Notes under the pieces: model-generated
Told to the model about the DNA's origin: nothing
Databases searched by the model: none
The model's input: the letters and a program-made list of their open reading frames with translations, nothing else
Part shown: in pieces, positions 28,755 through 39,346 of the stretch
Layout: every line of letters begins with the position of its first letter
Position numbering within the stretch: the stretch's first letter is position 1
Translations under genes and position numbers: made by a program
Source: Paraburkholderia phosphatilytica
GTDB lineage: Bacteria; Pseudomonadota; Gammaproteobacteria; Burkholderiales; Burkholderiaceae
DNA length: 64,000 bases
NCBI RefSeq assembly: GCF_003443895.1
Contig: NZ_QQOA01000003.1
Location: forward strand, 124,001 to 188,000
Direction of reading: 5' to 3'

Positions 28755-29657
28755 TCAGTGTTTCCGCGGTGTCTCGGGGGCGGCCGGCGGTGTGGTATCG
28801 CCAGCCGGATTGCGCATGAAGCGGAAGAAGTCGCTGCTCGAGTCGACGACGATCACGTCGCCCGGCTTGAAGCTGTCCCGGTATGCCTGCATGCTCTGAT
28901 AGAACTGGTAGAACTGCGGATCGCGGCCGTACGCCTCTGCCGCGATCGCCGCCGCCTTCGCGTCGCCATCGCCCTTGATCGACTGCGCCTGGTCGTAGGC
29001 GTCCGCGAGTTGCGCCTGCTGCTGGCGGTCGGCGTCGGCCTTGATCTGCTCGGCCTCCGACGTGCCCTTCGCGCGCTCCTGCGCGGCGATCTGTTCGCGT
29101 GCCGCGATCATCCGCTTGTAGACCGTGTCGGCCATCGCCGGCGGAAAATCGACACGTGACAGCTGCACGCCCAGCACGTCCACGCCGAGCGACGCGGCGG
29201 CCTTCTGCATGCCGTCGCGCGCATCGTTGCCGATCTGATCCTGCTTCGCCAGCGCGTCCGTGAGCGAGTCTTTCGCGAACGCATCGCCGAGCGCGTTGCG
29301 CGACAGCAGCGCGAGCCGCTCGGGCAGGCTCTGCACGTCGCCCTTCGTTTCGCCGATCAGCTTCATCGGGTCCGTCACGCGGTAACGGATGACGGGATTG
29401 ACGAGCAGCTCGATCTTGTCCGACGTCGTGTAGCGGTCTTCGTCCGGCGCATCGACGGTGAGCACGCGGGTGTCAATGTAGGTGACGGTCTGCAGCGGCG
29501 CCGGCAGCTTCACGTGGAGGCCAGGGCCCGCGAGCGTGGTTTCGTCGCCGCGTCCGGACACCACAGCGACGTGGCGCTGGTCGACGATGAACACCATCGA
29601 CGTGACCGCGTACAGCACCACGACAATCGCGACGACGAGCGCAATGATCTTGTTCAT
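28755..29657 (-). CDS. hflC: FtsH protease modulator HflC
   Basis: SPFH/prohibitin-domain protein that forms the HflKC cage around FtsH in the inner membrane. The 300-residue product has one membrane segment at 4-24 and the SPFH domain starting at VDQRHVAVVSG. A coiled coil follows (about 160-240, with AREQIAAQERAKGTSEAEQI), and the C-terminus is PAGDTTPPAAPETPRKH. It starts 11 nt after hflK, so the subunits are translated together. Confidence 0.96.
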   Translation of the reverse strand: MNKIIALVVAIVVVLYAVTSMVFIVDQRHVAVVSGRGDETTLAGPGLHVKLPAPLQTVTYIDTRVLTVDAPDEDRYTTSDKIELLVNPVIRYRVTDPMKLIGETKGDVQSLPERLALLSRNALGDAFAKDSLTDALAKQDQIGNDARDGMQKAAASLGVDVLGVQLSRVDFPPAMADTVYKRMIAAREQIAAQERAKGTSEAEQIKADADRQQQAQLADAYDQAQSIKGDGDAKAAAIAAEAYGRDPQFYQFYQSMQAYRDSFKPGDVIVVDSSSDFFRFMRNPAGDTTPPAAPETPRKH

Positions 29658-29668
29658 GTCCGCGCTCC

Positions 29669-31135
29669 TTATTGCAGATCGTCTTCGCGCGAGCGGCTGC
29701 GGAACGCATCGCGCGAACGCAGCGGGTCGCTCGCAGCCGCATCGCTCGCGGCCGGCGTGGAAGGCGAATTCGGCGCCGCGGCGCTGGACCCCACGCTCGC
29801 GCCGTTCGTGTTCTGGCTCGGCGCAATGGCGCCCGGCTGTTCGTTTGAAGCTCCGTTCGCGGCGCCGCTGGTGGCTCCGTTCGCCGGAGCATTTCCGCCC
29901 GTGGCCGGAGACGATGGCGACGAAGGCGAGCTCGCGCCGCCCGCATTGGCACCTGCCGCAGCCGCCGCCGCAACGTGCGCGCGCGTTTCGCCGACGAGCT
30001 TGTCGAGCGGCAGATACAGCACGTTGTTGCCGAGCTTGCTGTCGACGAACACCTTCGTCGTGTTCGTGAAGATGTGCTGCATCGTGTCGAGGTAGATGCG
30101 TTCGCGCACGACGGCCGGCGCCTTCGAATACTGCGCGTAGACCTGATTGAAACGCTGCGCGTCGCCCTGCGCCTGTTCAACCACGCGCGCGCTGTAACTC
30201 TTCGCGTCGTCGATCATGTGCGCGGCATCCGCCTGCACGCGCGGCCGTAGCTGGTTCGCGTAGGCCTGCGCGTCGGCCTTCGCGCGCGCGATATCGTCGT
30301 GCGCCTTCGCGGCGTCGTCGAACGCGGACTGCACCTGCCCGGGCGGCTGCACCGCCTCGAGCGTGACGCCCGTCACCGACAGACCCGAACGGTACTGGTC
30401 GAGCGTGTGCTGGATCGTCTCGATGAGCCGCTGACGCAACACTTCGCGGTCCTGATAGAGCACTTCGTCCGTGCTGGACGTGCCGACGATCGAGCGCACC
30501 GCCGCCTGCGCGGCCTGCGTGACGCTCTGGTCCGGATCACTGTCGTTGAACAGATAATCCGTCGGCTTCGAGATCTGGTACTGCACGTTGAAACGGATAT
30601 CGAGAATGTCGCCGTCGTGCGTGAGCATCGACGCGTCCATCACGTTGGCCATCCGCACGAGATTGTTGCGGCCGATCTCGACCGAACGCGGCGTGGTGAG
30701 ACTGATGATTTCGTGGCTTTCGAACGGATACGGCAGACGCCAGTGAACGCCCTGCCCGACCGTGTCGCGATACTGGCCGAACTGCATGACGATGCCGGCC
30801 TGGCCTTCCTGCACGACGAACACGCCGCTGCCCGCGTAGATCGCGATCAGCACGCCGATGACGATGCCCACGCCGATCTGCGCGCCGCGGCCGTTGTCGG
30901 GACGCGGACCGCCACCACCACCCTTGCGGCCGAACAGCCGGCCGATGCGCCGGTTGAAGTCGCGCCACATTTCGTCGAGATCAGGAGGGCCTTCGTTGTT
31001 GTCCTTGCCGTTCTGAGGACGATTCGGGCCGTTCGAACGCGGACGGTCTCCATTGTTGCCATCGCCCCGGCCCCACCGGTCGTTCAGCAGGGCTCGCAGG
31101 CGCAGCTGGATACTCCGCTCGTTGTAGTCGTTCAC
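29669..31135 (-). CDS. hflK: FtsH protease modulator HflK
   Basis: Partner of HflC in the FtsH-regulating membrane complex. The GTG at 31135 gives MNDYNERSIQLRLRALLNDR, the usual N-terminus; a TTG at 31195 touching the hflX stop is an alternative. Gly/Asn/Arg-rich cytoplasmic residues 21-85 precede the membrane segment (about 86-107) and the SPFH domain (GVFVVQEGQAGIVMQFG onward). Residues 387-488 are an Ala/Ser/Gly/Pro low-complexity tail ending in a charged SREDDLQ, longer than in E. coli HflK (419 residues in total). Confidence 0.94.
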   Translation of the reverse strand: MNDYNERSIQLRLRALLNDRWGRGDGNNGDRPRSNGPNRPQNGKDNNEGPPDLDEMWRDFNRRIGRLFGRKGGGGGPRPDNGRGAQIGVGIVIGVLIAIYAGSGVFVVQEGQAGIVMQFGQYRDTVGQGVHWRLPYPFESHEIISLTTPRSVEIGRNNLVRMANVMDASMLTHDGDILDIRFNVQYQISKPTDYLFNDSDPDQSVTQAAQAAVRSIVGTSSTDEVLYQDREVLRQRLIETIQHTLDQYRSGLSVTGVTLEAVQPPGQVQSAFDDAAKAHDDIARAKADAQAYANQLRPRVQADAAHMIDDAKSYSARVVEQAQGDAQRFNQVYAQYSKAPAVVRERIYLDTMQHIFTNTTKVFVDSKLGNNVLYLPLDKLVGETRAHVAAAAAAGANAGGASSPSSPSSPATGGNAPANGATSGAANGASNEQPGAIAPSQNTNGASVGSSAAAPNSPSTPAASDAAASDPLRSRDAFRSRSREDDLQ

Positions 31136-31191
31136 CTGTGTTCGTTCACCAGAGTAGTGCCGGTTTGTGCGGTTAGCCGGAACGGCCTGTC

Positions 31192-32379
31192 TCAATGCCT
31201 GTGTTCCGGGACCTCGCGGTCGCCGAGCGGTTCGCTCGCAAGGACCTCGCCCGGCAGGGGCGGTTGCGCTCCGGCAAGATGCTCAGCCGTAGCAATTTCA
31301 GCGATGGCTGCACGCAGCGAATCGAGCCCTTGCCCCGTGCGTGCGCTCAGAAAGACGCGCGAAATATTACCATATTCGTCCCGCTCGACCGCGTCGCCAC
31401 GGGCCGCCAGCTCGGGCACCGCGTCGATCTTGTTGAACACGAGCACCTGCCGGATCGTGTCCGCGCCGATCTCGTGCAACACGTCGTTCACCTGATCGAT
31501 CTGGTCGAGCCGCACCGCGCTCGAAGCGTCCACCACGTGCAGCAGCAGATCGGCGTGAACCGTCTCTTCGAGCGTTGCGCGAAAGGCCGCGACGAGCTGG
31601 TGAGGCAGCTCGCGGATGAACCCGACGGTATCGGACACCACCACCTGGCCGACTTCGTCGCCGAGATAGACGCGCCGCGAAGTGGTATCGAGCGTCGCGA
31701 ACAGCTGGTCGGCCGCGTAGGCCTGCGCTTTCGTCAGCGCATTGAAGAGCGTGGATTTGCCCGCGTTCGTATAGCCGACGAGTGAGATCGACATCGTGCG
31801 CGTGCGCTCGCGCTGACGCCGCTGCGTGCCGTGCTGGCGACGCAGCTTTTCGAGTCGTCCCTTGAGCATCTTGATGCGATCGCCGATCAGCCGGCGGTCG
31901 GTTTCGAGCTGCGTTTCGCCCGGGCCGCGCAGGCCGATACCGCCCTTTTGCCGCTCGAGGTGGGTCCATGCGCGCACGAGACGGGTGGACAGGTACTGCA
32001 GTTGCGCGAGCTCGACCTGCAGCTTGCCTTCATGGCTGCGTGCGCGCTGCGCGAAGATGTCGAGGATCAGGCTCGTGCGGTCGATCACGCGTCTGTTAAG
32101 CGTACGCTCCAGATTGCGCTGTTGCGCGGGCGTCAGCGCGTGATTGAAGATGACGATTTCCACGTCGTCAGCCTCGCACGCCAGGCGCAGCTCTTCGGCC
32201 TTGCCGCTGCCGATGAACATCGCGGCATCGGGACTCGCGCGGCGGCCGGTCAGGGTGACGGCGGGATGGGCGCCCGCGCTTTGCGCGAGCAGGCTGAGTT
32301 CTTCGAGGCTGGCAGCGAAATCGATCTTGCCGAAGTCGATGCCGACGAGCGCTGCGTTGGTCAAATCGGAAGGGTCCAA
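31192..32379 (-). CDS. hflX: Ribosome-associated GTPase HflX
   Basis: Heat-induced GTPase that splits stalled 70S ribosomes. The 395-residue product has the N-terminal HflX domain with GGIGLRGPGETQLETDRRLI (146-165) and a G domain with G1 GYTNAGKST (202-210), DTVGF and NKID. It lies between hfq and hflK as in E. coli. Start uncertain: the first candidate is TTG at 32379 and a second TTG is at 32364 (giving MTNAALVGIDFG); neither has a good ribosome binding site. The 3' end abuts hflK. Confidence 0.94.
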   Translation of the reverse strand: MDPSDLTNAALVGIDFGKIDFAASLEELSLLAQSAGAHPAVTLTGRRASPDAAMFIGSGKAEELRLACEADDVEIVIFNHALTPAQQRNLERTLNRRVIDRTSLILDIFAQRARSHEGKLQVELAQLQYLSTRLVRAWTHLERQKGGIGLRGPGETQLETDRRLIGDRIKMLKGRLEKLRRQHGTQRRQRERTRTMSISLVGYTNAGKSTLFNALTKAQAYAADQLFATLDTTSRRVYLGDEVGQVVVSDTVGFIRELPHQLVAAFRATLEETVHADLLLHVVDASSAVRLDQIDQVNDVLHEIGADTIRQVLVFNKIDAVPELAARGDAVERDEYGNISRVFLSARTGQGLDSLRAAIAEIATAEHLAGAQPPLPGEVLASEPLGDREVPEHRH

Positions 32380-32437
32380 AATAGATCGGCCGGCAAGGTT
32401 CGCCTGCGGGCGACACCTTGCCGGCCATGACGAGAGG

Positions 32438-32674
32438 TTAGGACGATTCGGAATCCGGGTGGAAATTCACCGGACGGGCAGGCACCACCGTAGATATGGC
32501 GTGCTTGTAGACCATCTGGGTCACCGTATTCCGGAGCAACACGACGTACTGGTCGAACGATTCAATGTTCCCTTGAAGCTTGATGCCGTTGACCAGATAG
32601 ATCGAAACCGGCACGTGCTCTTTACGCAGTGCGTTCAAAAACGGGTCTTGTAACAATTGCCCTTTGTTGCTCAT
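32438..32674 (-). CDS. hfq: RNA chaperone Hfq
   Basis: Hexameric Sm-like protein that pairs small RNAs with mRNAs. The 78-residue product has the proximal-face segment [15 protein letters not shown], Sm1 [20 protein letters not shown] and Sm2 with the YKHAIST signature. It carries only a short tail ([11 protein letters not shown]). The ATG at 32674 follows GGAG at good spacing. The 183-bp gap before it contains a -10-like TATAGT and may hold an hfq promoter. Confidence 0.98.
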   Translation of the reverse strand: MSNKGQLLQDPFLNALRKEHVPVSIYLVNGIKLQGNIESFDQYVVLLRNTVTQMVYKHAISTVVPARPVNFHPDSESS

Positions 32675-32857
32675 AGCAAACTCCGTATTTTTTTGCAGGT
32701 TGACTAGATTGGCGACGAAGAAAAAGAAATCCGTCGTCAACCGCTACACTATAGCCGATTTTCGTTTACGGGCGCGCTCCCTGGCCATTCGGCCTATCCC
32801 GCTCAAACCCAGCTACGGCGCGGGTTTGCGCCGTTCGACCCGGCCCGCACGGGCCGC

Positions 32858-34195
32858 TTACTCCTTGTTGGCGTAAGGGTTGGTCGTGGAGCGGAACTCT
32901 ATGCGCAATGGAGTGCCGGTAAGCGAGAAAGTTTCACGGAAACGGTTCTCCAGATAGCGCTTGTAAGTCTCCGTCACGGCGTCGAGCGCATTGCCGTGAA
33001 TCACGATGATCGGCGGATTCTGGCCGCCCTGGTGCGCGTAGCGCAGCTTCGGGCGCACCGGACCGCGCCGGCGCGGCTGCTGGAATTCGACGGCCTCGAT
33101 CAGCGCGCGCGTCAGCTTCGGCGTCGGCAGCTTCGACATCGCAGCGGCATACGCTGCATCGACCGAGCGCATCAACGCGCCGATGCCGGTGTTTTCGAGC
33201 GCGGAAACGAAGTGGAATTTCGCGAAGTCGAGAAATTTTAGCTTGCGCTGCAAATCGCCTTTTGTGCGCTCACGCACATGAGGGTCGAGCCCATCCCACT
33301 TGTTCACGCCCACCACGAGCGCGCGTCCCTGCTCGACGACGAAGCCCGCGATGTGCGCGTCCTGGTCGGAGATGTCCTGGCGCGCGTCGAGCAGCAGGAT
33401 CACGACGTTCGCATCGGAGATCGACTGCAGCGTCTTCACGACCGAGAATTTTTCGATCGCCTCGAACACCTTGCCGCGGCGGCGCAGGCCGGCCGTGTCG
33501 ATCAGCGTGTACTTCTTGCCTTGACGCTCGAAGTCGATGTAGATCGAGTCGCGCGTGGTACCCGGCATGTCGAACGCGATCACGCGCTCTTCGCCGATCA
33601 GCGTGTTCACGAGCGTCGACTTGCCGACGTTCGGCCGGCCGACGATCGCGATCTTGATGCCGTGCTGCTTCTTTTCTTCCTCGCTCTCTTCCGGCTGGCC
33701 GGCGTACGCGACGCCGAGCGCTTCGTCGATCATCTCCGCAACGCCGTCGCCGTGCGCCGCAGAGATCGCGCGCGGGTCGCCGAGACCCAGCTCGTAGAAG
33801 TCCGCCGCAACCATGCTGTACTTCATCCCCTCCGCCTTGTTGACGACGAGGAAGATCGGCCGGCCGGTCTTGCGCAGATAGTCGGCGATCGACTTGTCCT
33901 GCGGCGCGAGCCCGTTGCGGCCGTCGACGATGAACACGACGATGTCCGATTCCTCGACCGCCTGGCGCGTCTGCCGCGCCATCTCGTGCAGGATGCCGTC
34001 CTTCGCGACCGGCTCGAAGCCGCCCGTGTCGACGACGAGATACGGACGGTCGCCGACGCGCCCCTCGCCGTAGTGGCGGTCGCGCGTGAGGCCCGGCAGA
34101 TCGGCGACGAGCGCGTCGCGCGAGCGGGTGAGCCGGTTGAACAGCGTGGATTTCCCCACATTGGGGCGCCCGACGAGGGCAATAACGGGTTTCAT
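32858..34195 (-). CDS. der: Ribosome biogenesis GTPase Der (EngA)
   Basis: Essential double GTPase for 50S subunit maturation. The 445-residue product has two G domains with Walker [10 protein letters not shown] at 9-17 and 185-193, each with DTGG or DTAG and NK.D motifs. A KH-like C-terminal domain follows ([21 protein letters not shown]). Full length. It follows bamB at a 321-bp distance that contains two inverted repeats. Confidence 0.98.
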   Translation of the reverse strand: MKPVIALVGRPNVGKSTLFNRLTRSRDALVADLPGLTRDRHYGEGRVGDRPYLVVDTGGFEPVAKDGILHEMARQTRQAVEESDIVVFIVDGRNGLAPQDKSIADYLRKTGRPIFLVVNKAEGMKYSMVAADFYELGLGDPRAISAAHGDGVAEMIDEALGVAYAGQPEESEEEKKQHGIKIAIVGRPNVGKSTLVNTLIGEERVIAFDMPGTTRDSIYIDFERQGKKYTLIDTAGLRRRGKVFEAIEKFSVVKTLQSISDANVVILLLDARQDISDQDAHIAGFVVEQGRALVVGVNKWDGLDPHVRERTKGDLQRKLKFLDFAKFHFVSALENTGIGALMRSVDAAYAAAMSKLPTPKLTRALIEAVEFQQPRRRGPVRPKLRYAHQGGQNPPIIVIHGNALDAVTETYKRYLENRFRETFSLTGTPLRIEFRSTTNPYANKE

Positions 34196-34516
34196 CTGAT
34201 CTTGTTCACGGTGAAACGCAGGATCGGCAGGCAGTGCGACGATGACGCGTGACCCGATACCGCATGGCGTTCCGGCGCGCTGCCGGAACCAGTTTGATAA
34301 AAATTATCACGATCCGGTGCTGCCCGGATGCCTGAAAAGAATAGCCGCGACCGGTCCGCGGGACGCGAATCGCGGGATGGCGGCGCCTGGCGCTCGCCTT
34401 CGACGGCGGCTGGCCGTCGGGTGGTGCTACGTGTGCTGCATGATGTACTGCCTGAGCCGCAAAAACAGCGACGGCCGGCTAGGCCGGCCACCGCGCATCC
34501 AGCCACCGCCTTCCGC
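34196..34516. promoter_or_regulatory. 321-bp gap between bamB and der with inverted repeats
   Basis: No gene is visible. On the der-proximal side lie two adjacent inverted repeats: GTTCCGGC/GCCGGAAC (arms 34269-34276 and 34282-34289) and the perfect 15-nt TGATAAAAATTATCA (34295-34309), which looks like a regulator half-site pair. Near bamB a GGCCGGC/GCCGGCC hairpin (34473-34489) is followed on the minus strand, after 7 nt, by five T (34465-34461) and may be a weak bamB terminator. The gap probably holds a der promoter. Confidence 0.5.
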
Positions 34517-35662
34517 TTACTTCGGGCGGAAGCCGTAGATATCGCCGTCGTGCGTCTGCACGACCAGGGTGTTGCCTGCCATGACCGGCGCCGCGGTGAT
34601 CGGGCTCTTGTCGGTCGGCATGCGCGCGACGACCGAACCGTCGTCGAGCGACAGGAAGTGCACGAAGCCCTGGTAGTCGCCCATCACGACCGCGTGACCC
34701 AGCACGAGCGGCACGCTCAGCGCGCGGTTCTTCAGCTTGTCGTTCTTCCACAGCGGATTGCCCGTCGTCACGTCGAACGCGTTGACGATCGACCAGTCGT
34801 CGGCACCCACCACGGCGTGCTCGTCCTGCGCGATGCCACTCGTGCTCGAGAACGGCTTCTCCCACACCAGGTGGCCGCTGTTCGCGTCGAAGCAGCCGAG
34901 CTGGCCCTGGAACGTGACCGCGCAGGTTTCCGCGCCGACCAGCGTGGGCGGACCGCTCACGTCGTTGATGCGCTCCACTTCGGTCACGCCCTTCGGATAC
35001 GACACCGGCGCCTGCCAGTAGTTGTCGCCCGTCTGCAGGTTGATCGCCGACAGCGAGCCGCCCGGGAAGCCCGCGAGCACCGCCTGGTCGCCCGCGAAGG
35101 TCATGCCGGCCGACACGCGCAGGTTGAGCGGCTCGGCGCGGTTGCGGTACGCCCATTTCTGCTCGCCCGTCTGCGCGTTGAACGCGATCACCTGGCCGTC
35201 GATCGTGCGCACGATCACGTAGCCGTTGCCGACGAGCGGCGGCGAGATGATCTCGCCCGCCACCGTGCCCTTCCACAGTTGCTTGCCATCCGGGCCCAGC
35301 ACGAACACGCCGCCCTTCAGCGCGCCGACCGCGGTCAGGTTGCCGTCGCTGCCGACACCGGCCGACAGGTCGTCGTGCAGCTTCGTGCGCCAGATGTCCT
35401 TGCCGGTCTTCGCGTCGATCTTCGCGACGGACCCATTCGCGCCCGCCACGAACACCGCGTCGCCCACCGCGACCGGCGAGAACAGATAACGCCCTGCCTT
35501 GCCGACGCTCGTCTTCCACGTCTGCTGCACCTCCAGCACGGACTTGAACTCGGTGAGCGGCACCGGTTCGCGGCGCTCGTCCTTGCTCGACGAGCAGGCC
35601 ACCAGGGTCAGGGCAGCCATCGCGCAGGCGACAGGCACAGCGTAACGTTTCAGCAGATTCAT
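34517..35662 (-). CDS. bamB: Outer membrane protein assembly factor BamB
   Basis: Lipoprotein subunit of the BAM complex that inserts beta-barrel proteins. The 381-residue product has a lipoprotein signal with lipobox LVAC (Cys23) and an eight-bladed PQQ-type beta-propeller built from repeats such as GSVAKIDAKTGKDIWR and GQVIAFNAQTGEQKWAY. An ATG at 35677 is an alternative start. The yfgM-bamB-der order matches gammaproteobacteria. Confidence 0.96.
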   Translation of the reverse strand: MNLLKRYAVPVACAMAALTLVACSSSKDERREPVPLTEFKSVLEVQQTWKTSVGKAGRYLFSPVAVGDAVFVAGANGSVAKIDAKTGKDIWRTKLHDDLSAGVGSDGNLTAVGALKGGVFVLGPDGKQLWKGTVAGEIISPPLVGNGYVIVRTIDGQVIAFNAQTGEQKWAYRNRAEPLNLRVSAGMTFAGDQAVLAGFPGGSLSAINLQTGDNYWQAPVSYPKGVTEVERINDVSGPPTLVGAETCAVTFQGQLGCFDANSGHLVWEKPFSSTSGIAQDEHAVVGADDWSIVNAFDVTTGNPLWKNDKLKNRALSVPLVLGHAVVMGDYQGFVHFLSLDDGSVVARMPTDKSPITAAPVMAGNTLVVQTHDGDIYGFRPK

Positions 35663-35722
35663 CGGTGAACGAAGCATCAAAAAGTAATGGGACAAAACCG
35701 TTCGATCAGGCACGCGTGGTGT

Positions 35723-36352
35723 TTAGCCACCCAGCGCATCGAGCTTGAACTGGATCAGTTGACGGGCCGATGTGTCGTTCTTCGGCAGCGAGTCGAGCGC
35801 GAGCTTGTACGCTGCTCGCGCATCGTTGCGTTTGCCTTGCGCCGCGAGCAGATCGCCGCGGCCATCGGCCACGACACCCTTGAATGCATCCGACTGCGGC
35901 TCGGCGAGCAGCGCGAGGCCCTGGTCGTACGCCTTCTCGTCGAGCAGCAGCGCGGCAAGACGCAGCTTCGCGATCTGGCGGAATTCGTCGTCTTTCGCGT
36001 GATCGACGGCCCACTGCAGCTGCGCCTTCGCGGCCGCTTCGTCGCCCGCCATATAGAGCGCCTTCGCGGCGGCAAGCGCCGTCATCTGCCCGTACGCGCT
36101 ACCGCCGAACTTGTCTTCCATGTCCGAGGCGATACGCGTGATCTTCGCCTTGTCGTTCGCATCGATTGCCTGCTGCACCTGATCGTAGAGCACCGAGGCT
36201 TCCGCGGCCTGATGACGCTGCCAGTAGTTCCAGCCGTTCCAGCCGGCGGCCGCCACCAGCGCGACCAGCACGATCCATGTCGTCGCATTGCCCCACTGTG
36301 TCCACCAGGCCTTCAGGCTTTCGATCGATTCTTGTTCGTCGTGGTAACTCAT
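35723..36352 (-). CDS. YfgM-type ancillary SecYEG translocon subunit
   Basis: The 209-residue product has a short cytoplasmic N-terminus (MSYHDEQESIESLKAWWTQW), one membrane segment (about 23-41), and a periplasmic TPR-like helical domain. In E. coli YfgM links the Sec translocon to periplasmic chaperones. It lies 60 nt upstream of bamB on the same strand. Confidence 0.92.
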   Translation of the reverse strand: MSYHDEQESIESLKAWWTQWGNATTWIVLVALVAAAGWNGWNYWQRHQAAEASVLYDQVQQAIDANDKAKITRIASDMEDKFGGSAYGQMTALAAAKALYMAGDEAAAKAQLQWAVDHAKDDEFRQIAKLRLAALLLDEKAYDQGLALLAEPQSDAFKGVVADGRGDLLAAQGKRNDARAAYKLALDSLPKNDTSARQLIQFKLDALGG

Positions 36353-36472
36353 CGCGAAGCGATTCCTTCGTGTTGCTGCTTGTTCAGGGTGTTCGAGCCG
36401 GCGCGGTCAGTACTCCCGAGATATTCCCGATACTGTGCCGCTGCGCCAGACAGGCCATGCAAATGCGCGCGA

Positions 36473-37813
36473 TCAGTCGTCGCCGTCTTCGGCGGTTGCA
36501 ACCATCGCATTGATTAGATATTCGGTCAAGTCTTCGACGGCTACGCTTTGTTGCGCGCTCTTTTCGCCGGATTGTGCCGAATCGCGCAACGGCTTCACGC
36601 CTGCCGTGCCGTTCGCGACCTCGTCTTCGCCGAGGATCACCGCGAACGCGGCGCCGCTCGCATCGGCGCGTTTCATCTGCGACTTGAAGCTCGCCTGCTG
36701 GCCATCCGCGCTGCAGTGCAGGATCACGTCGAGGCCCGTATCGCGCAGGCGTTCGGCGATGATGAAAGCCTGGTCGCGCGCCGCGTCGCCCTGATGCACG
36801 ACGTAGACATCGCAACCTTCGCTGTCCGGCACGAGCCCGTCTTCCTTCAGCAGTTCGAGAATGCGCTCGACACCCATCGCCCAGCCGCACGCGGCCGTCG
36901 GCTTGCCGCCCAGTTGCTCGATCAGCGGATCGTAGCGACCGCCCGCCGCGACGGTGCCCTGCGCACCGAGCTTGTCCGTCACCCACTCGAATACCGTGAG
37001 GTTGTAGTAATCGAGACCGCGCACGAGACGCGGGTTGATCCTGAACGGGATGTTGTTCGCCTTCAGGATGCGCTGCAGCCCTTCGAAGTGCGCGCGCGAT
37101 TCGTCGCCGAGGAAATCGATCAGCCTCGGCGCGTTCTGCGCGATTTCCTGCAGCGCGGGGTTCTTCGTGTCGAGCACGCGCAGCGGATTCGTATAGAGGC
37201 GGCGTTTCGCGTCTTCGTCGAGCGCATCGATGTGCTGCTCGAGATACGCGATCAGTTCGACGCGATGCGCGGCGCGCTCTTCCGCGAGACCCAGCGAATT
37301 GATTTCGAGCTTGATGCCGGTCAGGCCGAGATCGTCCCACAGGCGCTGGCACATCAGGATGATTTCGGCGTCCGCATCCGGACCCGCGAAACCGAGCGCC
37401 TCGACGCCGACCTGGTGAAACTGGCGATAGCGGCCGCGCTGCGGACGCTCGTGACGGAACATCGGGCCGACATACCACAGGCGCTTCGGGCCGTCGTACA
37501 GCAGGTTGTGCTCGATCGATGCGCGCACCACCGCCGCGGTGTTCTCCGGACGCAGCGTCAGGTTTTCGCCGTTCAGCTGGTCCGTGAAGCTGTACATCTC
37601 TTTCTCGACGATGTCCGTCACTTCGCCGATGCCACGCGTGAACAGCTGCGTGTGCTCGAGAATCGGCGTGCGAATGTTCTGGTATCCGTACGAACGGAGC
37701 ATCGACCTGACGGTCGACTCGAAGAAATCCCACAGGCCGGCATCCTGCGGGAGGATGTCGTTCATGCCTTTCACGCCCGCGAGTTTGTCGAGCTTCTTTT
37801 TCGGTTCTGTCAT
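36473..37813 (-). CDS. hisS: Histidyl-tRNA synthetase
   Basis: Class II synthetase for tRNA-His. Starting at the ATG at 37813 ([20 protein letters not shown]) gives 446 residues. Motif 2 ([20 protein letters not shown]), the histidine-specific [12 protein letters not shown] and [13 protein letters not shown] segments, motif 3 (GWAMGVERI) and the anticodon-binding domain are all present. The last 35 residues after that domain are a short non-conserved tail. The gene lies between ispG and yfgM. Confidence 0.97.
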   Translation of the reverse strand: MTEPKKKLDKLAGVKGMNDILPQDAGLWDFFESTVRSMLRSYGYQNIRTPILEHTQLFTRGIGEVTDIVEKEMYSFTDQLNGENLTLRPENTAAVVRASIEHNLLYDGPKRLWYVGPMFRHERPQRGRYRQFHQVGVEALGFAGPDADAEIILMCQRLWDDLGLTGIKLEINSLGLAEERAAHRVELIAYLEQHIDALDEDAKRRLYTNPLRVLDTKNPALQEIAQNAPRLIDFLGDESRAHFEGLQRILKANNIPFRINPRLVRGLDYYNLTVFEWVTDKLGAQGTVAAGGRYDPLIEQLGGKPTAACGWAMGVERILELLKEDGLVPDSEGCDVYVVHQGDAARDQAFIIAERLRDTGLDVILHCSADGQQASFKSQMKRADASGAAFAVILGEDEVANGTAGVKPLRDSAQSGEKSAQQSVAVEDLTEYLINAMVATAEDGDD

Positions 37814-37924
37814 CTGCAGTGTCAGGTCAATCTTGGGTTCGGCAAACCGGCCGGCGCCGCATGGCCGGCCGGGCCGCATCGGATGCGCGAAACGCGCGCG
37901 CCGTGCCGGCCGCGCGCCTCGGGT

Positions 37925-39256
37925 TCAGCTCACGGTCGCGGCGCTGTCGGCCGACGCGCGGCCGTACGTGCGCTCGACGTAATCGCTCACGATCTGCTGG
38001 AATTCTTCGGCGATGCGCTCGCCGCGCAGCGTCTTCACCTTCTCGCCGTCGATAAAGACGGGCGCCGCCGGGTTCTCGCCCGAGCCCGGCAGGCTGATGC
38101 CGATGTTCGCGTGCTTCGATTCGCCCGGGCCGTTGACGATGCAGCCCATCACCGCGACGTGCATCTTCTCGACGCCCGGATAGACATCGCGCCACGCCGG
38201 CATCTGCGTGCGCAGATACGTCTGGATCTGCGACGCGAGCTCCTGGAACAGCGTGCTCGTGGTGCGGCCGCAACCCGGGCACGCGATCACCATCGGCGTG
38301 AACGAGCGCAGGCCCATCGTCTGCAGGATTTCCTGGCCGACCACCACTTCGCCCGTACGCGGCGCGCCGGGTTCCGGCGTCAGTGAAATCCGGATCGTGT
38401 CGCCGATGCCCTGCTGCAGCAGCACGCCGATTGCCGCCGTGGACGCGACGATGCCCTTCGACCCCATGCCCGCTTCCGTCAGGCCGAGGTGCAGCGCGAA
38501 TTCGCAGCGCCGCGCGAGTTCGCGATACACCGCGATCAGGTCCTGCACGCCGCTCACCTTGCACGACAGGATGATCTTGTCGCGGCCGAGGCCGAGCTCC
38601 ACCGCGCGCTCGCCCGAGCCGATCGCCGACTGGATCAGCGCTTCGTACATCACGCTCTGCGCTTCCCACGGCGTGCTGCGCGCGCCGTTCTCGTCCATCA
38701 TCCGCGCGAGCAGGTCCTGGTCGAGGCTGCCCCAGTTCACGCCGATCCGGACCGGCTTGTCGTACTTGATCGCCGCTTCGATCATCTGCGCGAACTGCGT
38801 GTCGCGCTTCGCGCCCTGGCCGACGTTGCCCGGGTTGATCCGGTACTTCGACAGGGTTTCCGCGCAGCCCGGATAGTCGCGCAGCAGCAGGTGGCCGTTG
38901 TAATGGAAGTCGCCGACGAGCGGAACCGTCACGCCCATGCGGTCGAGCTGCTCGCGGATGTGCGGCACGGCCGCGGCCGCTTCCGGCGTGTTCACCGTGA
39001 TGCGGACCAGCTCCGAGCCGGCCTGCGCGAGTTCCTTGATCTGGATCGCGGTGCCGATCGCGTCGGCGGTATCGGTGTTCGTCATCGACTGCACGCGCAC
39101 CGGCGCGTCGCCGCCAATCGTCACGAGCTGGCCGCCCCAGCGCACGTCGACCGCGTTCGAGCGGCGGCGCGGCGCCGAGCCGCCGAACACGGGCTCGGTG
39201 GAAACGATCTGGCTGCTGGAGCAGGATGGAGCTTCGGATTGCATCGAAAAACCCAT
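37925..39256 (-). CDS. ispG: 4-hydroxy-3-methylbut-2-en-1-yl diphosphate synthase (IspG/GcpE)
   Basis: Fe-S enzyme of the MEP isoprenoid pathway. The 443-residue product has the TIM-barrel N-terminal part ([20 protein letters not shown]) and the C-terminal cluster-binding cysteines in CPGCGRTT and [11 protein letters not shown]. It carries the extra insert after AACPG-type sequence found in betaproteobacterial forms. A second ATG at 39244 (MQSEAPS) is an equally good start. The neighbours rodZ and hisS match the gammaproteobacterial order. Confidence 0.97.
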   Translation of the reverse strand: MGFSMQSEAPSCSSSQIVSTEPVFGGSAPRRRSNAVDVRWGGQLVTIGGDAPVRVQSMTNTDTADAIGTAIQIKELAQAGSELVRITVNTPEAAAAVPHIREQLDRMGVTVPLVGDFHYNGHLLLRDYPGCAETLSKYRINPGNVGQGAKRDTQFAQMIEAAIKYDKPVRIGVNWGSLDQDLLARMMDENGARSTPWEAQSVMYEALIQSAIGSGERAVELGLGRDKIILSCKVSGVQDLIAVYRELARRCEFALHLGLTEAGMGSKGIVASTAAIGVLLQQGIGDTIRISLTPEPGAPRTGEVVVGQEILQTMGLRSFTPMVIACPGCGRTTSTLFQELASQIQTYLRTQMPAWRDVYPGVEKMHVAVMGCIVNGPGESKHANIGISLPGSGENPAAPVFIDGEKVKTLRGERIAEEFQQIVSDYVERTYGRASADSAATVS

Positions 39257-39346
39257 TTACGCCGTGCGCGTCGCGCGAGCGCCGCGCTGAATTGACCAGG
39301 CGGGCGGACCAAAGAAAGGCCCGCGCCGCCCACCGTACCGCCGCAT

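Noticed and set aside
34295..34309. Fur box or FNR/Anr box at TGATAAAAATTATCA
   Set aside because: The spacing does not match the 19-bp Fur consensus or the TTGAT-N4-ATCAA FNR consensus. I report it only as an unassigned palindrome.
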